This document shows positions 1 to 9,711 of a stretch of 64,000 nt of DNA, in pieces. This DNA comes from Malassezia japonica. Its lineage: Eukaryota > Basidiomycota > Malasseziomycetes > Malasseziales > Malasseziaceae. The position numbers were made by a program, and so were the translations under genes. Below the pieces are notes generated by a model. The model was not told the origin of the DNA. It worked only from the letters and a program-made list of their open reading frames with translations, and did no database searches. The first letter of the stretch is position 1; every line of letters starts with the position of its first letter. The stretch spans positions 372,001 through 436,000 of the forward strand of contig NC_083372.1 of assembly GCF_029542785.1 (NCBI RefSeq), written 5' to 3'.

Positions 1-1116
1 TGCGCAACGGTCTCGGGCGAGGGCGTCGTCCCGTCCGAGGACGCCGGCGTTTCCGACGACGAGTCTATCGCCGCCTTCTTCTGCGAGACGCGCGCCGCGA
101 TCGGGCGCTTCTCACCATAGACACGCTCCATGTGGGGGTTCTCGAACAGCACCAAGAAGAGCAGCTGCGAAGCGTGTGCAGCAAGCGACACAAAGAGCAC
201 CGTGTAGCTGCCGGTGAGCAGCGACAGGCCGTAGTAGCCCGCATAGCCAATGCTGTACATCGGATCCGGCGCAACCTCGTACACGCCGTCGAACACGAGG
301 TTTTGCAGGCAGAGGAAGAAGCAGTCGCCCCAGTACCAGGCGTAGTCCTTCACCACACGGTGCGCATCGAGCTTGACCCAGATGTTGAACACGATGAGGA
401 GCAGGCCGGTCGCCCAGCGCACGATAAACAGGAACCAGCCGAGACCACGCGTGCCGTGCATGTTGGACACGCCAAAGAAGAAGTAGGCCGTAAAGTCGTT
501 CAACAGAATCACGTCAACCATCGAGCGGAATAAGAGCCATGTGTTGTACTCAATCGGCATTTCCTGCGTTAGTGGCACCACACACCTCAAACTTGTACTG
601 CTTGCCCATCTTGGTCTGCAGCTGCTGCTGTATCCACGCACTGATGCGCGGCGAGCGCTTCGGGTCCATCCAGCCCTCGCGCTCCACCAGGCGGACGATC
701 CAGCGCGTCGTGCTCTGCTGGACCAGCAGGTATCCCAGTCCGCCGTTGTACGAGATACGCCAAAATGCAAAGTAGAGCATAAAAAAGATCCGTGCGGTCG
801 ACCGCGACAAGGTGAAGAAGAGCACGACCTGGACCGTGAGCGAGACGATCGTCACATAGTCCAGCGGTGTCTTGGGAAGGTCCGGACGGAAGATGGAGCT
901 AAGCATGTCCGGCGTCTCTTGGACATGGAACAGACGGCCGTCAGGCGTGCGGCCCAGCACGGCGCCCTTCTGCGACCCCGCCTTTTCCGGCTCCTGCGCC
1001 GGGGTAGGGGTCGAAGTACTAGTCGTGTTGCCCGTTGTGGTCTCCGAAGCACCTTGGCGCTGACGGAGACCCTCTAGGGAAGATGGGGTGTTCACGGCGG
1101 TACTATCCGCACTCAT
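1..1116 (-). CDS. CHO2: Phosphatidylethanolamine N-methyltransferase (N-terminal part, cut by window edge)
   Basis: Cho2 performs the first methylation of phosphatidylethanolamine to phosphatidylcholine in the ER membrane. Exon 1 (586-1116) carries an Arg/Gln-rich N-terminus and the first membrane segments; exon 2 (1-563) continues with typical Cho2 blocks such as LLNDFTAYFFFGVSN, YEVAPDPMYSIGYAGYYG and LFENPHMERVYG, then runs off the left edge in a Ser/Thr-rich stretch. The intron (564-585, 22 nt) starts GTGTGTGG, ends CTAACGCAG and is required to keep the frame. I use the ATG at 1116, since the frame farther upstream has only a GTG. About half of the usual protein is present. GPM1 lies upstream on the same strand with a 213 bp gap that would hold the promoter. 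Family assignment is confident; the exact start is less so. Confidence 0.93.
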
Positions 1117-1329
1117 TACCGATTCTTCGGAGGTGGTTGAACAACGCCCAGCGAAAAGATCCCCCACACGACGAGCTGGTATTCCCTGCAGCTCGCCACG
1201 TGGCGATAAACCTACGCCGGATCGCTACGGATGTGGGGAATGCCGAAAGCGCCGAATGCCAGCAATGTCTAGGATTCTCAACTACGACTAGCACAGCCCG
1301 TCATCCTTGTACATAATTGCGGCAGACGC

Positions 1330-2146
1330 TTACTGCAGGATCTGCTTGTCGACGACCTTGCCGTCCGAGTCGATCTTGTAGACGATCGGGACACCGGTCG
1401 CGAGCTCCGTGTTGACGATCTGCTCACCGGTCATGTTCTCGAGAGCCATGATCACGGCGCGGAGCGAGTTGCCGTGGGCAGCAACAAGGACCGACTTGCC
1501 CTCCTGGACAGCGGGCTTGATGTGCTTCTCAAAGAAGGGAAGCACACGCTCAGCAGTAAGCTTCAGCGACTCGCCGCCCGGGGGGACGATGTCGTACGAG
1601 CGGCGCCAGGTGTGCACCTGCTCCTCACCGAACTTGGCACGAGCGTCGTCCTTGTTGAGGCCGGTGAGCTCACCGTAGTCGCGCTCGTTCAGGGCCTGGT
1701 CCTGGGTGACCGGGATGTTCTCCTGGCCGATGGCCTTGAGCTGGATACCCAGGGTCTTCTGGGCGCGCTGCAGAGCAGAGGTGAAGGCGAGGCTGCGACG
1801 TGTTAGTACGGTGCTCGCAAGAAGATACGTACTCAAAGTGAGTCTAGAAGCGCGGCAGGCAATGCCGTGTTAGTACATGCTTTCACAGTCACACAATACG
1901 TACGAGACCAGCCTTCTTGAGCTCCTCGGCACCCTTGAGGGCCTCCTGCTCACCCAGCTCGGTCAGGCTAGGGTCCCTCCAGCCGGTGAACTGCACGGTG
2001 AGTAGGCTGTCCAGCCCAGCGGGCGCGCACGTACGAGGTTCAGTTTGTTCCATTCGGACTGGCCGTGACGAGTGAGGACGAGAGTTCTAGCATGGTCAGC
2101 ATTATTCTCCAAAGGGCGTCAAAAATGCCCTTACGTACCCAACCAT
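1330..2146 (-). CDS. GPM1: 2,3-bisphosphoglycerate-dependent phosphoglycerate mutase
   Basis: Glycolytic enzyme interconverting 3- and 2-phosphoglycerate in the cytosol. Proposed exons are 2139-2146, 2035-2086, 1904-1990, 1833-1843 and 1330-1792, giving 206 residues. The catalytic signature [18 protein letters not shown] is split over exons 2 and 3, and the second active-site block is AAHGNSLRA. The length matches the short fission-yeast-type dPGM (about 211 residues) rather than the 247-residue budding-yeast form. The introns (52, 44, 60 and 40 nt) all start GTACGT and are longer than most in the window. Exon 1 is only 8 nt (ATG GTT GG) and exon 4 only 11 nt; the latter supplies T-H-F-D of [18 protein letters not shown], which the family needs for continuity. 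Identity is certain; the 8-nt first exon is the weakest part of the model. Confidence 0.93.
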
Positions 2147-2286
2147 GGTCTATGCGTGCGGGTAGAAAGATCCAGCGAGCTGTTACCCCGGCTTCAGGAG
2201 CGCCGGTACCACGTGGCGAGCCGGTCGGGCCATTACGGAAAGCCCATGTGCTTAGAACGACACGTGATATACTTGCCAAGCGGCGA

Positions 2287-2297
2287 TTATCTGATAG
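2287..2297. promoter_or_regulatory. Back-to-back GATA sites
   Basis: TTATCTGATAG reads AGATAA on the minus strand and TGATAG on the plus strand; both fit HGATAR, and they share one base. It sits about 170 bp upstream of the start of a GATA zinc-finger gene, suggesting autoregulation (inference). Confidence 0.5.
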
Positions 2298-2381
2298 CTG
2301 AAACCGAGCTTGGTCCTGCCCAGGGAAAATTGACTCGTCAACTCGGCGCAGACTTCGCAAAAGTTTGCGTCAATTGCGACG

Positions 2382-2418
2382 GTTCTATCTAGTTGAGTGC
2401 TCTGTCTCTCGATAGAAC
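2382..2418. repeat. 8-bp perfect inverted repeat carrying two GATA sites
   Basis: GTTCTATC (2382-2389) and GATAGAAC (2411-2418) are exact reverse complements separated by 21 nt. Each arm contains a GATA core (AGATAG on minus, CGATAG on plus). It lies 49-85 bp before the GATA-factor ATG, so it could be a paired operator or a weak hairpin in the 5' leader. Confidence 0.6.
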
Positions 2419-2466
2419 TTGGTCTAAGCTCTCTCTCGCAGCGTTGGAGCAAACGCGCCTAGCAAT

Positions 2467-4211
2467 ATGGCGCCTAGCTTGCAGGTGCAAGGGGTACGTG
2501 TGATGGCGTGCTGCTGTTCAAGGATGCTAACACTTTTTTTTAGGACAACTTCTCACAATTTACCGACGAGCGCGATACACTGGAGTTGGTAAAGAATTCT
2601 CGCCTATGCTTGCGCTTGCACGAATCGCTGCAGCCTGCTAAGCGACTGGAGAATGTGTCCTGGCGGCTCTGGCACAAGCGACATCGTGCCAACAAGGTAC
2701 ATGCTGTTGCCACACGACAGGCCACGAAGCAACTCAGGCAGAACACGGCGGCAGCTCAAGCATCCCTCTCTACGTCACTCATGTCTTCCAGTACGACCTT
2801 CCCCTCACAATCGGATGCCGGTTTGATACCATCAGCGGTCGACTACAATGCTCTCCCCATGCATCAGGGCATGACGTCTACTTCGTCCTTTATGCTAGGC
2901 GACACGAGCGGGCACCCCTGGTCCGGCATGTCGACCTTGCACGATACCAGGCAATTCTCTGGCGTCTTTAACAACGCCCAGCCACCCGAGCAGCATGTCT
3001 CGCCAGATATGCTTCAGCTCTTCCCAACCGTTGGCGAGAACCAAATGTGTGGCATGGAAGGCTGTACATACGTGGACAATGGCCACAGCTTGCTGAATGA
3101 CGTGCTGGGCATTCCGCCAGCGGCACACGACCTGGAATCGGACCTGTCTATTTCGGCACCCGAGCCCAAGACCTCGGAACGCCACTCGCTCTCTCCCGAG
3201 CCGGAGCCTAAGCTGGAAGAGGGTGTTCTCTCTACACCCACCCAATCCAAGGCAGAGGCGTCGTTGTGTGCCTCGGACGTGTCCATTGACGCAACGCCTG
3301 GATCGTCCGGTACGCCCACCGAGGATATACCGACCTGCAGCAACTGTGGGACACACAGTACGCCTCTTTGGAGGCGCAATCACGACACGCTGCTCCTCTG
3401 CAATGCGTGTGGCTTGTACCTGAAAATCCACAAAACTCATCGCCCCTTGCTGTTGCGGCAGCGCCAGCAAATCTGCAATGCGTCGCGCAGTAATGGCAGC
3501 GATCGGAATTCGCGGACCCAGGAAGCAACGAGCTGTACCAATTGTGGAACACGCGTGACGCCGTTATGGCGCAAAGACGAGCACGGTGCTATGCTGTGTA
3601 ATGCGTGTGGTTTGTACCTGAAACTCCACCGCGAGCACCGCCCTGCCCGCTATCGTGCGGACGTGATACGAAAACGGGCACGCTACGACCCCCGACAACG
3701 TGTCGGCCAAGACGACCTGCAGTCGTCGCCCGTGTCCGAACCTGTTTCTTCCAAAAACACGCCTGACAGCTCCGGGCATGCCGATCTGCCCACGAGTGCT
3801 CCTCTTTCGTCGCTGACAGACTGGTCGACGGGCTCTCCATCGATGCAGCTCTCACCTCCGCCTCTTCCGGAACCCGAGGCGTGCAGTTCAATGAGCGATG
3901 CGAGTCGCTTCCTGAACTCGTCCCAAGAGCCCCTCGGCGACCTTGCGGCGCTGGCGTGCTGCGGCAATGACTCGTGCACGGGCCCTGTGTTGGTAAACGA
4001 CAAGGTTTCCCATTTCGGGGAGCAAGCGCAGGCCTATGGTATGAACGATCAGTCTAATGTAATGTTTGGCCTAGACTTTGGTATGGATGCGATGATGCGA
4101 CCTCCCTATACCCAAAGCTCCAAATCTTCGCTATGGCCGGTGTATCAAGCACCCTCTGCACAGCAATTCTCGGACAGTGCGGACCCAGCCGTACCACTTC
4201 ATCTTCGCTAA
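2467..4211 (+). CDS. Two-finger GATA transcription factor (AreA/Gaf1-like)
   Basis: Exon 1 is 2467-2493, the intron 2494-2543 (50 nt, GTACGT ... CTAAC then a T-tract and TAG), exon 2 2544-4211; 564 residues. Residues about 26-58 contain RLENVSWRLWHKR, matching the DUF1752 region of fungal nitrogen-type GATA factors (AreA, Gat1, Gaf1). Two GATA fingers follow: C274-X2-C-X17-C-X2-C and C340-X2-C-X17-C-X2-C, each with TPLWR and LCNACGLYLK, so both look functional. No cysteine-rich linker typical of the iron-type factors (SreA, Urbs1) is seen between them; with DUF1752 this favours a nitrogen-type role. The remainder is Ser/Pro-rich and acidic, as in activation domains. Several GATA sites lie just upstream. 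The target pathway is inferred, not shown. Confidence 0.88.
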
Positions 4212-4907
4212 GCGGCCTTACACTCCGTAGCACATCTCTTATCTTTTATAGGCTACTTAATAATGGTCATGATGACGCGGACGTGCACGACAGACGACCG
4301 AGGGCGCGCGCACCCTGAGTCCACACAGTGCCACGGTCTTGGCCCACTGCGGAGTGAGCCAACGTTGCTCCACCCAATAGTCTCGGCACCCGCCGCCCAA
4401 GGTGAGCTATGCGTGCCGTTTGTCCGAGTCAGGAAATAAGGCCCTCCCCAGCGTTCCGCGGATGCACACTGAGCCGAGGCCCACAGGCATGCGACGCGGG
4501 GCATCCGCGACCTCCACCTAGGCACGCGTCGATGCCGCAGGTGTTGCATTGTTCTGCTGCATATCACGTGGCTTTTGCAGGGAAAATGGCAGGGAAATGC
4601 CGCGATGGCGGCCGCCATAGGCCAGTCGAGTGGCGCGGACTTATGCCGATGCCGAGTGCAACACTGAAACCGACGCGCGCCCGCGTGCCTGCTGGGCAAG
4701 CTTCACGTGGCGAGACGGGGATGTGAAGGCTGGCCTGGCGCGCTGGATTGTGGGCCGACCAAGAGGACTCGCGTACTTTCAGACCACCGCTGGAGAGCTA
4801 CTAGTCGCGTCGGACAGCTTGGCTGTACAAAGGAAAAAAAACCTTTGTATTTGGGATTTCGTGTGTTGCACGCAGCTGCTGTGTGTTGCCACTGAGCATA
4901 GGCAGGC
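4212..4907. other. Intergenic region, no gene seen
   Basis: About 700 bp between two plus-strand genes: 3' UTR of the GATA factor and promoter of the DUF2841 gene. It holds CACGTG at 4565-4570 and 4704-4709 and an A-tract near 4831. Open frames here have no family resemblance. Confidence 0.6.
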
Positions 4908-7097
4908 ATGCCACGCATTCCCATTCGTGTCGAGCCCTACAGCTCACCCGCGAAACAGCATCGCCATTATAAGTGCAAGCGAGACCAAGTTCTACGCGCG
5001 CTCGGAAAAGCAGCCTACATCAATGGCAGCCAATTTGCTATTCTTCTCGTGTCGGCACGCGGCGACGTTGAGACGTACGCGAGCGATGCCTTCCAGGAAA
5101 GACTGGATGATTGGTTTATGAAAAGTGGGGTTGCAGACGAAGCGCGACAGCGCGCCCTGGACAATGTCCCTGATCACCGCGCTGCGCCACCGACACAACT
5201 CACTACTGACGATCTTCTAGACGACGTGCCAGAGTCGCCGAGCGGCGGCGCCACACCCTCCCTGCCAGGGATGCCCGACGACCCCTTCCTTGAGCCGTGG
5301 TCCAATCTGGCGGGAGGCGCAGATAAGGTGCCGCAGACGGACGAATGGTCGCGTCTTTTGAAACGCTCCGAGATCTCGGACGAGACCCAGAGCATTGGCG
5401 AAGGCAGCGCGAGCGCCGCTGGCTCGCCCCACGTGCCGCTGGTGCCCCAGATGTCGACGCCGGTGCAGTCGATGCGCCCCCGCGCCGGCAGTGTGGGCCG
5501 CGTCGCGGCCAACGCCCACCAGCCGCAACACGTCGTGGTGCTGCGGAACGAGGCGGAGCGTACCGCGTTTATGGAGATGCGATTTGGGCAGCTCCAGCAA
5601 GTGATGTGCAAAATGATTGCCAAGGAGTGGATCAAGGTCATCGAACCCAAAAAGCAGACGCGTTTCCCTTACAACAAAGGCGAAGAAGGCAAGCCGAGCT
5701 GGTGGCCGGCCGACGTCCGACACAAGGAGCCCGACCACCTGATGAAGCCCGAACGCCACGCGCTGCTGCTCGCGATGCTGCGCTCGAACCAGGCGCGTAT
5801 TGCGCGCCTGCAGCTCGCGACGGCGGAAGTCGTCGTCCAGATCAAGTCGGGGCGCGTTAGTCTACTCATGGACATTTACCGCATCGCGCGTGAAGAGGAG
5901 CAGCTTCGCGACCAAGGAATGGACCTTGACACACCCATCACCGTCGGTGTCTCTTCGCTCGATGGCTGGGACAACAACGCGGGGTGCGTATCCGAACAAA
6001 AGGGCGAAGGAAGCACTCAAGGCACGCCTCGCGACGAGGCCGCGCCGGGCTCCGAGCCGATCGCCAAGCTGCTTGCGTCCCAACGCAAGCGAAGGCGCTA
6101 CACTGCGACCGCGGAGCAAACGCCGGACCGCTCGGGTGCATCCATGGCGTGGACGCCACTGAGCGAGCAGTACGACCAGCACCAGGGCCTGCGTGCCGTT
6201 CCGCAGGTCTCGCCATCGCACCCCATGACGGGTGCGGTGCACATGCGCCCTATGCCACCAGTGGATGTGCAGCGAGCCCACGCTTTACCTTTTGACGCGT
6301 CAGACTTGTCCAACTACTCGCCGATGCATCCGCCCTCATCGTCAGGCCGTTCGGACGCGCCCCCCATGACGCCGGCCCATGGTGCAGCCATGGGCGGCGC
6401 TGCCCATGCGCCATTAGCACAGTCCCCGGAGCTGTCGCGCTCGGGGCTATTGTCTTATTCGCCTAGCGAACATGAATTGCATCGCAGCGCATCGACGGCG
6501 GTACCAGCGCACATTCCGCACGGTGTGACGCAGCCCATGAAGCCGACACGGTCGGCTCCTGCGCATATGCCCAACACACCGGAGGCCTGGCAAGTGCTGC
6601 AGTCGCAGCAAGGGGCGGGCTTCCGCATGGACCAACCGCAGCCAACCTCTATGGCATTGCAAGCACACGGTGATGGCGATCACCGTGTATCGTGGCCTTT
6701 CTCCTACTCGGTCTATCCACACGGCCCGCAGCATCCGGGCGCTTGGGCGATGCCCGAGACGCCCATGCACCGCCAGCACGTACCAAGCATGAGCATGAGC
6801 GTGGGGTCGTCGAGCGATGTCCGATTTTCACCTTCTTTTGACACCAGTTTCACCAGTAATTCCGGCCCGATGACACCCGGCAACATGATGCCTATGCAGC
6901 AAGTACATACGCACATGCCTGCGCCGGGTGGAAATGCGATGGCATTCCATGCACCGCACAAGTCGCCCGCGGTTCTCCCTGGCGAGCTGCCGCCGGTGGG
7001 CGTCGCGCCGTCCCATGATATGCCTCCCTTCGATGCTAAATTGGAGCCCAAGCCCAATGTCCGCTACAGCAACATGAGCGACTGGCCCTGCCAGTAA
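4908..7097 (+). CDS. DUF2841 protein with MADS-like N-terminus, putative regulator
   Basis: Single exon, 729 residues. The first ~65 residues (RIPIRVEPYSS ... KCKRDQVLRALGKAAYI ... AILLVSARGDVETYAS) resemble a diverged MADS box: basic region, then the hydrophobic LLVS-x-x-G-x-V-x-T-Y/F-A strand. Residues about 210-340 contain IAKEWIKVIEPKKQTRFPY, KPSWWP, and RHKEPDHLMKPERHALLL, which I recognise as the conserved core of fungal DUF2841, a domain of unknown biochemical function. The C-terminal half is Pro/Met/His/Ser-rich and low in complexity, as in transcription regulators. A nuclear regulatory role is inferred from composition and the MADS-like segment only. The ATG at 4908 is the first in frame after the intergenic region. 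Confidence 0.75.
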   Translation: MPRIPIRVEPYSSPAKQHRHYKCKRDQVLRALGKAAYINGSQFAILLVSARGDVETYASDAFQERLDDWFMKSGVADEARQRALDNVPDHRAAPPTQLTTDDLLDDVPESPSGGATPSLPGMPDDPFLEPWSNLAGGADKVPQTDEWSRLLKRSEISDETQSIGEGSASAAGSPHVPLVPQMSTPVQSMRPRAGSVGRVAANAHQPQHVVVLRNEAERTAFMEMRFGQLQQVMCKMIAKEWIKVIEPKKQTRFPYNKGEEGKPSWWPADVRHKEPDHLMKPERHALLLAMLRSNQARIARLQLATAEVVVQIKSGRVSLLMDIYRIAREEEQLRDQGMDLDTPITVGVSSLDGWDNNAGCVSEQKGEGSTQGTPRDEAAPGSEPIAKLLASQRKRRRYTATAEQTPDRSGASMAWTPLSEQYDQHQGLRAVPQVSPSHPMTGAVHMRPMPPVDVQRAHALPFDASDLSNYSPMHPPSSSGRSDAPPMTPAHGAAMGGAAHAPLAQSPELSRSGLLSYSPSEHELHRSASTAVPAHIPHGVTQPMKPTRSAPAHMPNTPEAWQVLQSQQGAGFRMDQPQPTSMALQAHGDGDHRVSWPFSYSVYPHGPQHPGAWAMPETPMHRQHVPSMSMSVGSSSDVRFSPSFDTSFTSNSGPMTPGNMMPMQQVHTHMPAPGGNAMAFHAPHKSPAVLPGELPPVGVAPSHDMPPFDAKLEPKPNVRYSNMSDWPCQ

Positions 7098-7225
7098 GCC
7101 ACGCGTATTTTGCGCCCCATTCATTATCTCCAGAAGACCGCCCGTACATAATGTATACCCCCGTTGGTAGCTGTGCTCTACGGCTCGCCCCTCCTATTTC
7201 GGCAGACTTTTTGAATGTATCCAGT

Positions 7226-7797
7226 TCACACAGCGTACATCTGCGTCCACTGCCGACTAGTCTCGATCGCGCTGCGTCAGTAGATGCACATACCCTTTCT
7301 CGTTGGTCTTGTAGTGCTCCGCCACATCGTTCGCCAGAGGGTCGTCAGGATTCGGCGCTGAAAGCAGCGCCTGGATCGACAGAAGCACCGTGCGGATCTG
7401 CAGCGCAGGCGACCATTTGTCTGGGTCAATAGAATGCACCTACCCTTGAGGATATCGAGGCAGATACGCCCGAGTTTGTCTGCGTCAGCCGCGGCACGTA
7501 CCAATGTTCGGGTGGTAGATCTTGGTGAGGAAGCGCACCTTGGGCGGCGCCATGGGATAGTCCTCGGGAAGGAAAAGCTCGAGCTTGAACGAGCCGCCTG
7601 CGTCAGTCAGGACACGCACCGTCAAACGGACTCTGCGATGGCCCTGAGATCACGACATCAAAATAGCGCAGATTATCCTCATGGGGCGTCGCCTGGATGC
7701 CCGGCGCCGGATCAGCGACGAGGCGCTCTGTCTCCTGCAATGTATGAGCACCGTAAACCTAGCAGCTTACCTTGATGATGCGCTTCGGCAGCGACAT
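7226..7797 (-). CDS. UBC13: Ubiquitin-conjugating enzyme E2 for K63 chains
   Basis: Six exons: 7771-7797, 7620-7734, 7502-7597, 7444-7479, 7294-7420 and 7226-7271, joined to 148 residues. The product matches Ubc13/UBE2N through its whole length: [31 protein letters not shown] with the catalytic Cys in ICLDIL, and [19 protein letters not shown]. Ubc13 works with Mms2-type partners to build K63-linked ubiquitin chains in DNA-damage tolerance. The five introns are 36, 22, 22, 23 and 22 nt; the tiny ones start GTRBGT and end TGAC followed by (G/C)CAG. Removing all five is essential to obtain the family sequence, so this gene is the clearest proof of the mini-intron rule. The start is shared with a 160 bp divergent promoter opposite LAS17. 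Confidence 0.96.
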
Positions 7798-7957
7798 GGA
7801 TCAACGTCAGGGTCTGCGCCGCCGATTCGTTCGGCGCGCCGTGCGGGGAGTGTCGAATCGTGGAACTACGCGAGTTTAGTTCCGCAAGTGTGGAGGCCGT
7901 GCCTGCGGGCCGAGCGCTGGGCACTCTGCCTTGCGCTTCGAGGGGGGAAGGAACGCG

Positions 7958-9400
7958 ATGCCCTCGTCTTCCTTCACTTCGAGCGAAAAGTCGCTCATAA
8001 AGTCCGTGCTGACCTCGTCGTCGTGCAAGATTATCACGGCGACGCTCGCACGGATCTACGTTACGTACCCAACGCCCGACCGTTGGTACTACACAGGAAT
8101 CGAAGGCGCACTGGCGTTCGTGCGCGATGCCGACGGCAACTTTGGGTTCCGTGTCGTGGACCTCAAGGACAATGGCAAGGTTATTTGGGACCACGAGCTG
8201 TATGACGACTTTTACTTTTACCAGGACAAGCCCTACTTTCACACTTTTGCAGGCGACGTACGTCTCTCTTCTCACCCAGGAATGCATGATCGGATTGTGC
8301 TACGCGGACGAGGCGGGCGCAGCGCAGCTGTACAAGAAACTCAACAACCGCGCAAAATACGGTACGTCGCCTTTCTCACCCAGCGAAATCATCCTCGAGC
8401 TCGTCCGGATTTGGCTTCGCGAAAAAGCTCACCAGCAAGCTCGACTGGTCCAAGAGCTCCAGCTCGGAAGAAAAGCGCGCTGCAAAGACCAGCACACCGA
8501 CACAGCCGGTCCCCGATGAGCCCCAGTGGAACGGGCTCGTGGATCAGCTCGGAAGCATGGGCGTCTCGCAATCCGATATCCAAAACAACGAGGGATTCAT
8601 CCGCGACTTTTTGGGACAGCGTGCCAACGGCGACGCACCGGGGCTCGCGCCGCCAGTGACAGAAACCTTTCCGACGCTGCGCAACCTTCCTCCGCCGGTG
8701 CCGTCCGTGCATGCAACGCCCCCGCCGCCTTCACCGGCGCCCAGTGCTCCGCCGATTCCCCAGCGCAACGTCTCGGACAGCGTGCCACCGCCCCCGGGAC
8801 CACGGCCGCCGCGCAGCGTTCCTGCGCCCCCGCCGCGGTCGGGGGCAGGCGGAGGTGCGCCTCCGCCGGTGCCGCCTCCGCCGAGTACGCGCGCGGCCAA
8901 GGGAGGACCGCCGCCGGTCCCGTCGCGCTCGACGGCTGGACGTGCACCGCCGCCGGTTCCTCCGCCTCCCGTACGGGGCGGCGCGCCGCCGCCGCCTCCG
9001 CCTCCGCCGTCGGTGGGTGGGGGTGCGCCGCCTCCCCGCCCCCGCCGCCTGCGATGGGCGGTGGTGCACCCCGCCCCCGCCCCCGCCTCCTGCAATGGGT
9101 GGGGGTGCGCCCCCACCGCCGCCTGCGCCGCCGAGCGCTGCGCCGGCCTCGCTTCCTGCACCCCAAGAAGGACGCAATGCGCTGCTCGCCAGCATCCAGG
9201 GCAAGAGTGTCAGGGACCTCAAAAAGACCGAGACACACGATACGTCTTCCCCCAAGATCGGCAGCGGCTCGTCGAGTGCCGCGGCGGCTGCGCCGGCAGC
9301 GGGCGGCAACGACTTGGCCAGTGCGCTGGCCAGTGCGTTGAACCAACGCAAAGACAACATGGGTGGCTCGGACGACGAAGAAAGCGACGAGGATTGGTAG
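7958..9400 (+). CDS. LAS17: WASP-family actin nucleation promoter (Las17), with apparent frame slips
   Basis: Activator of the Arp2/3 complex at endocytic actin patches. Exons are 7958-8257, 8280-8361 and 8384-9400; both introns are 22 nt (GTACGT ... CTCACCCAG). Residues 1 to about 128 form a WH1 domain (KIITATLARIYVTYPTPDRW, IEGALAFVRD, HTFAGDECMIGLCYAD). A long polyproline region follows, then a WH2 motif (GRNALLASIQGKSVRDLKK) and an acidic tail ending DDEESDEDW. The reading frame does not run through the polyproline block. It moves frame once near the C-run at 9031-9043 and again near 9067-9087, each equivalent to one missing base; the bridging frame there reads PPPPPAMGGGAP as expected. 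The WH2/acidic end is in the last frame. No plausible intron resolves this, so I suspect indels in C homopolymers of the assembly, although a real lesion cannot be excluded. Corrected length would be about 466. Confidence 0.88.
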
Positions 9401-9711
9401 TCTATGTAATGTACTGCCTGAAACGATACTTGCCGGCGAGTCGTGCCCTCGTCGCGAAACAGCAGGGCCTCGCTTAAGGGCAAGTTCCCCGACGGAACAG
9501 ACACCAGTTCGTGCCTCGTCCCTTTCCCCGTTCGCCCAAGTAGCTAAGGTGGAAAAGAGTTAATTGGCCGATACACTCCGCCATCGGCTTGAGCGGGCAG
9601 GAAGAAGATGGCAAATACAACTATTGACTAGAGCGGATCATAGCAAACATTCCATGCCTTGCGGCACAGCAACGTGTACTTGCAATTTTTGGACAGCTAG
9701 GCCGTCGCAAT
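9401..9711. other. Convergent spacer, no gene seen
   Basis: About 310 bp between the 3' ends of LAS17 and TEF1. Only presumed 3' UTRs; no conserved frame or RNA gene recognised. Confidence 0.6.

Larger units (their letters stand above)
2147..2466. promoter_or_regulatory. Divergent promoter between GPM1 and the GATA factor
   Basis: A 320 bp spacer with no gene. It holds one CACGTG (2261-2266) and four HGATAR-type GATA sites, listed separately, all on the side nearer the GATA-factor gene. Binding is inferred from motif alone. Confidence 0.6.

Noticed and set aside
3336..3650. Assignment of the GATA factor as an iron/siderophore regulator (Urbs1/SreA type) because it has two fingers
   Set aside because: The cysteine-rich linker is absent and a DUF1752 motif is present, favouring the nitrogen-type family.
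7257..7439. Short E2-like protein starting [11 protein letters not shown]
   Set aside because: Its start is intronic; it is exon 5 of UBC13.
8544..9161. Gly/Pro-rich frames antisense to LAS17
   Set aside because: Reverse complement of a polyproline tract; no start context or conservation.
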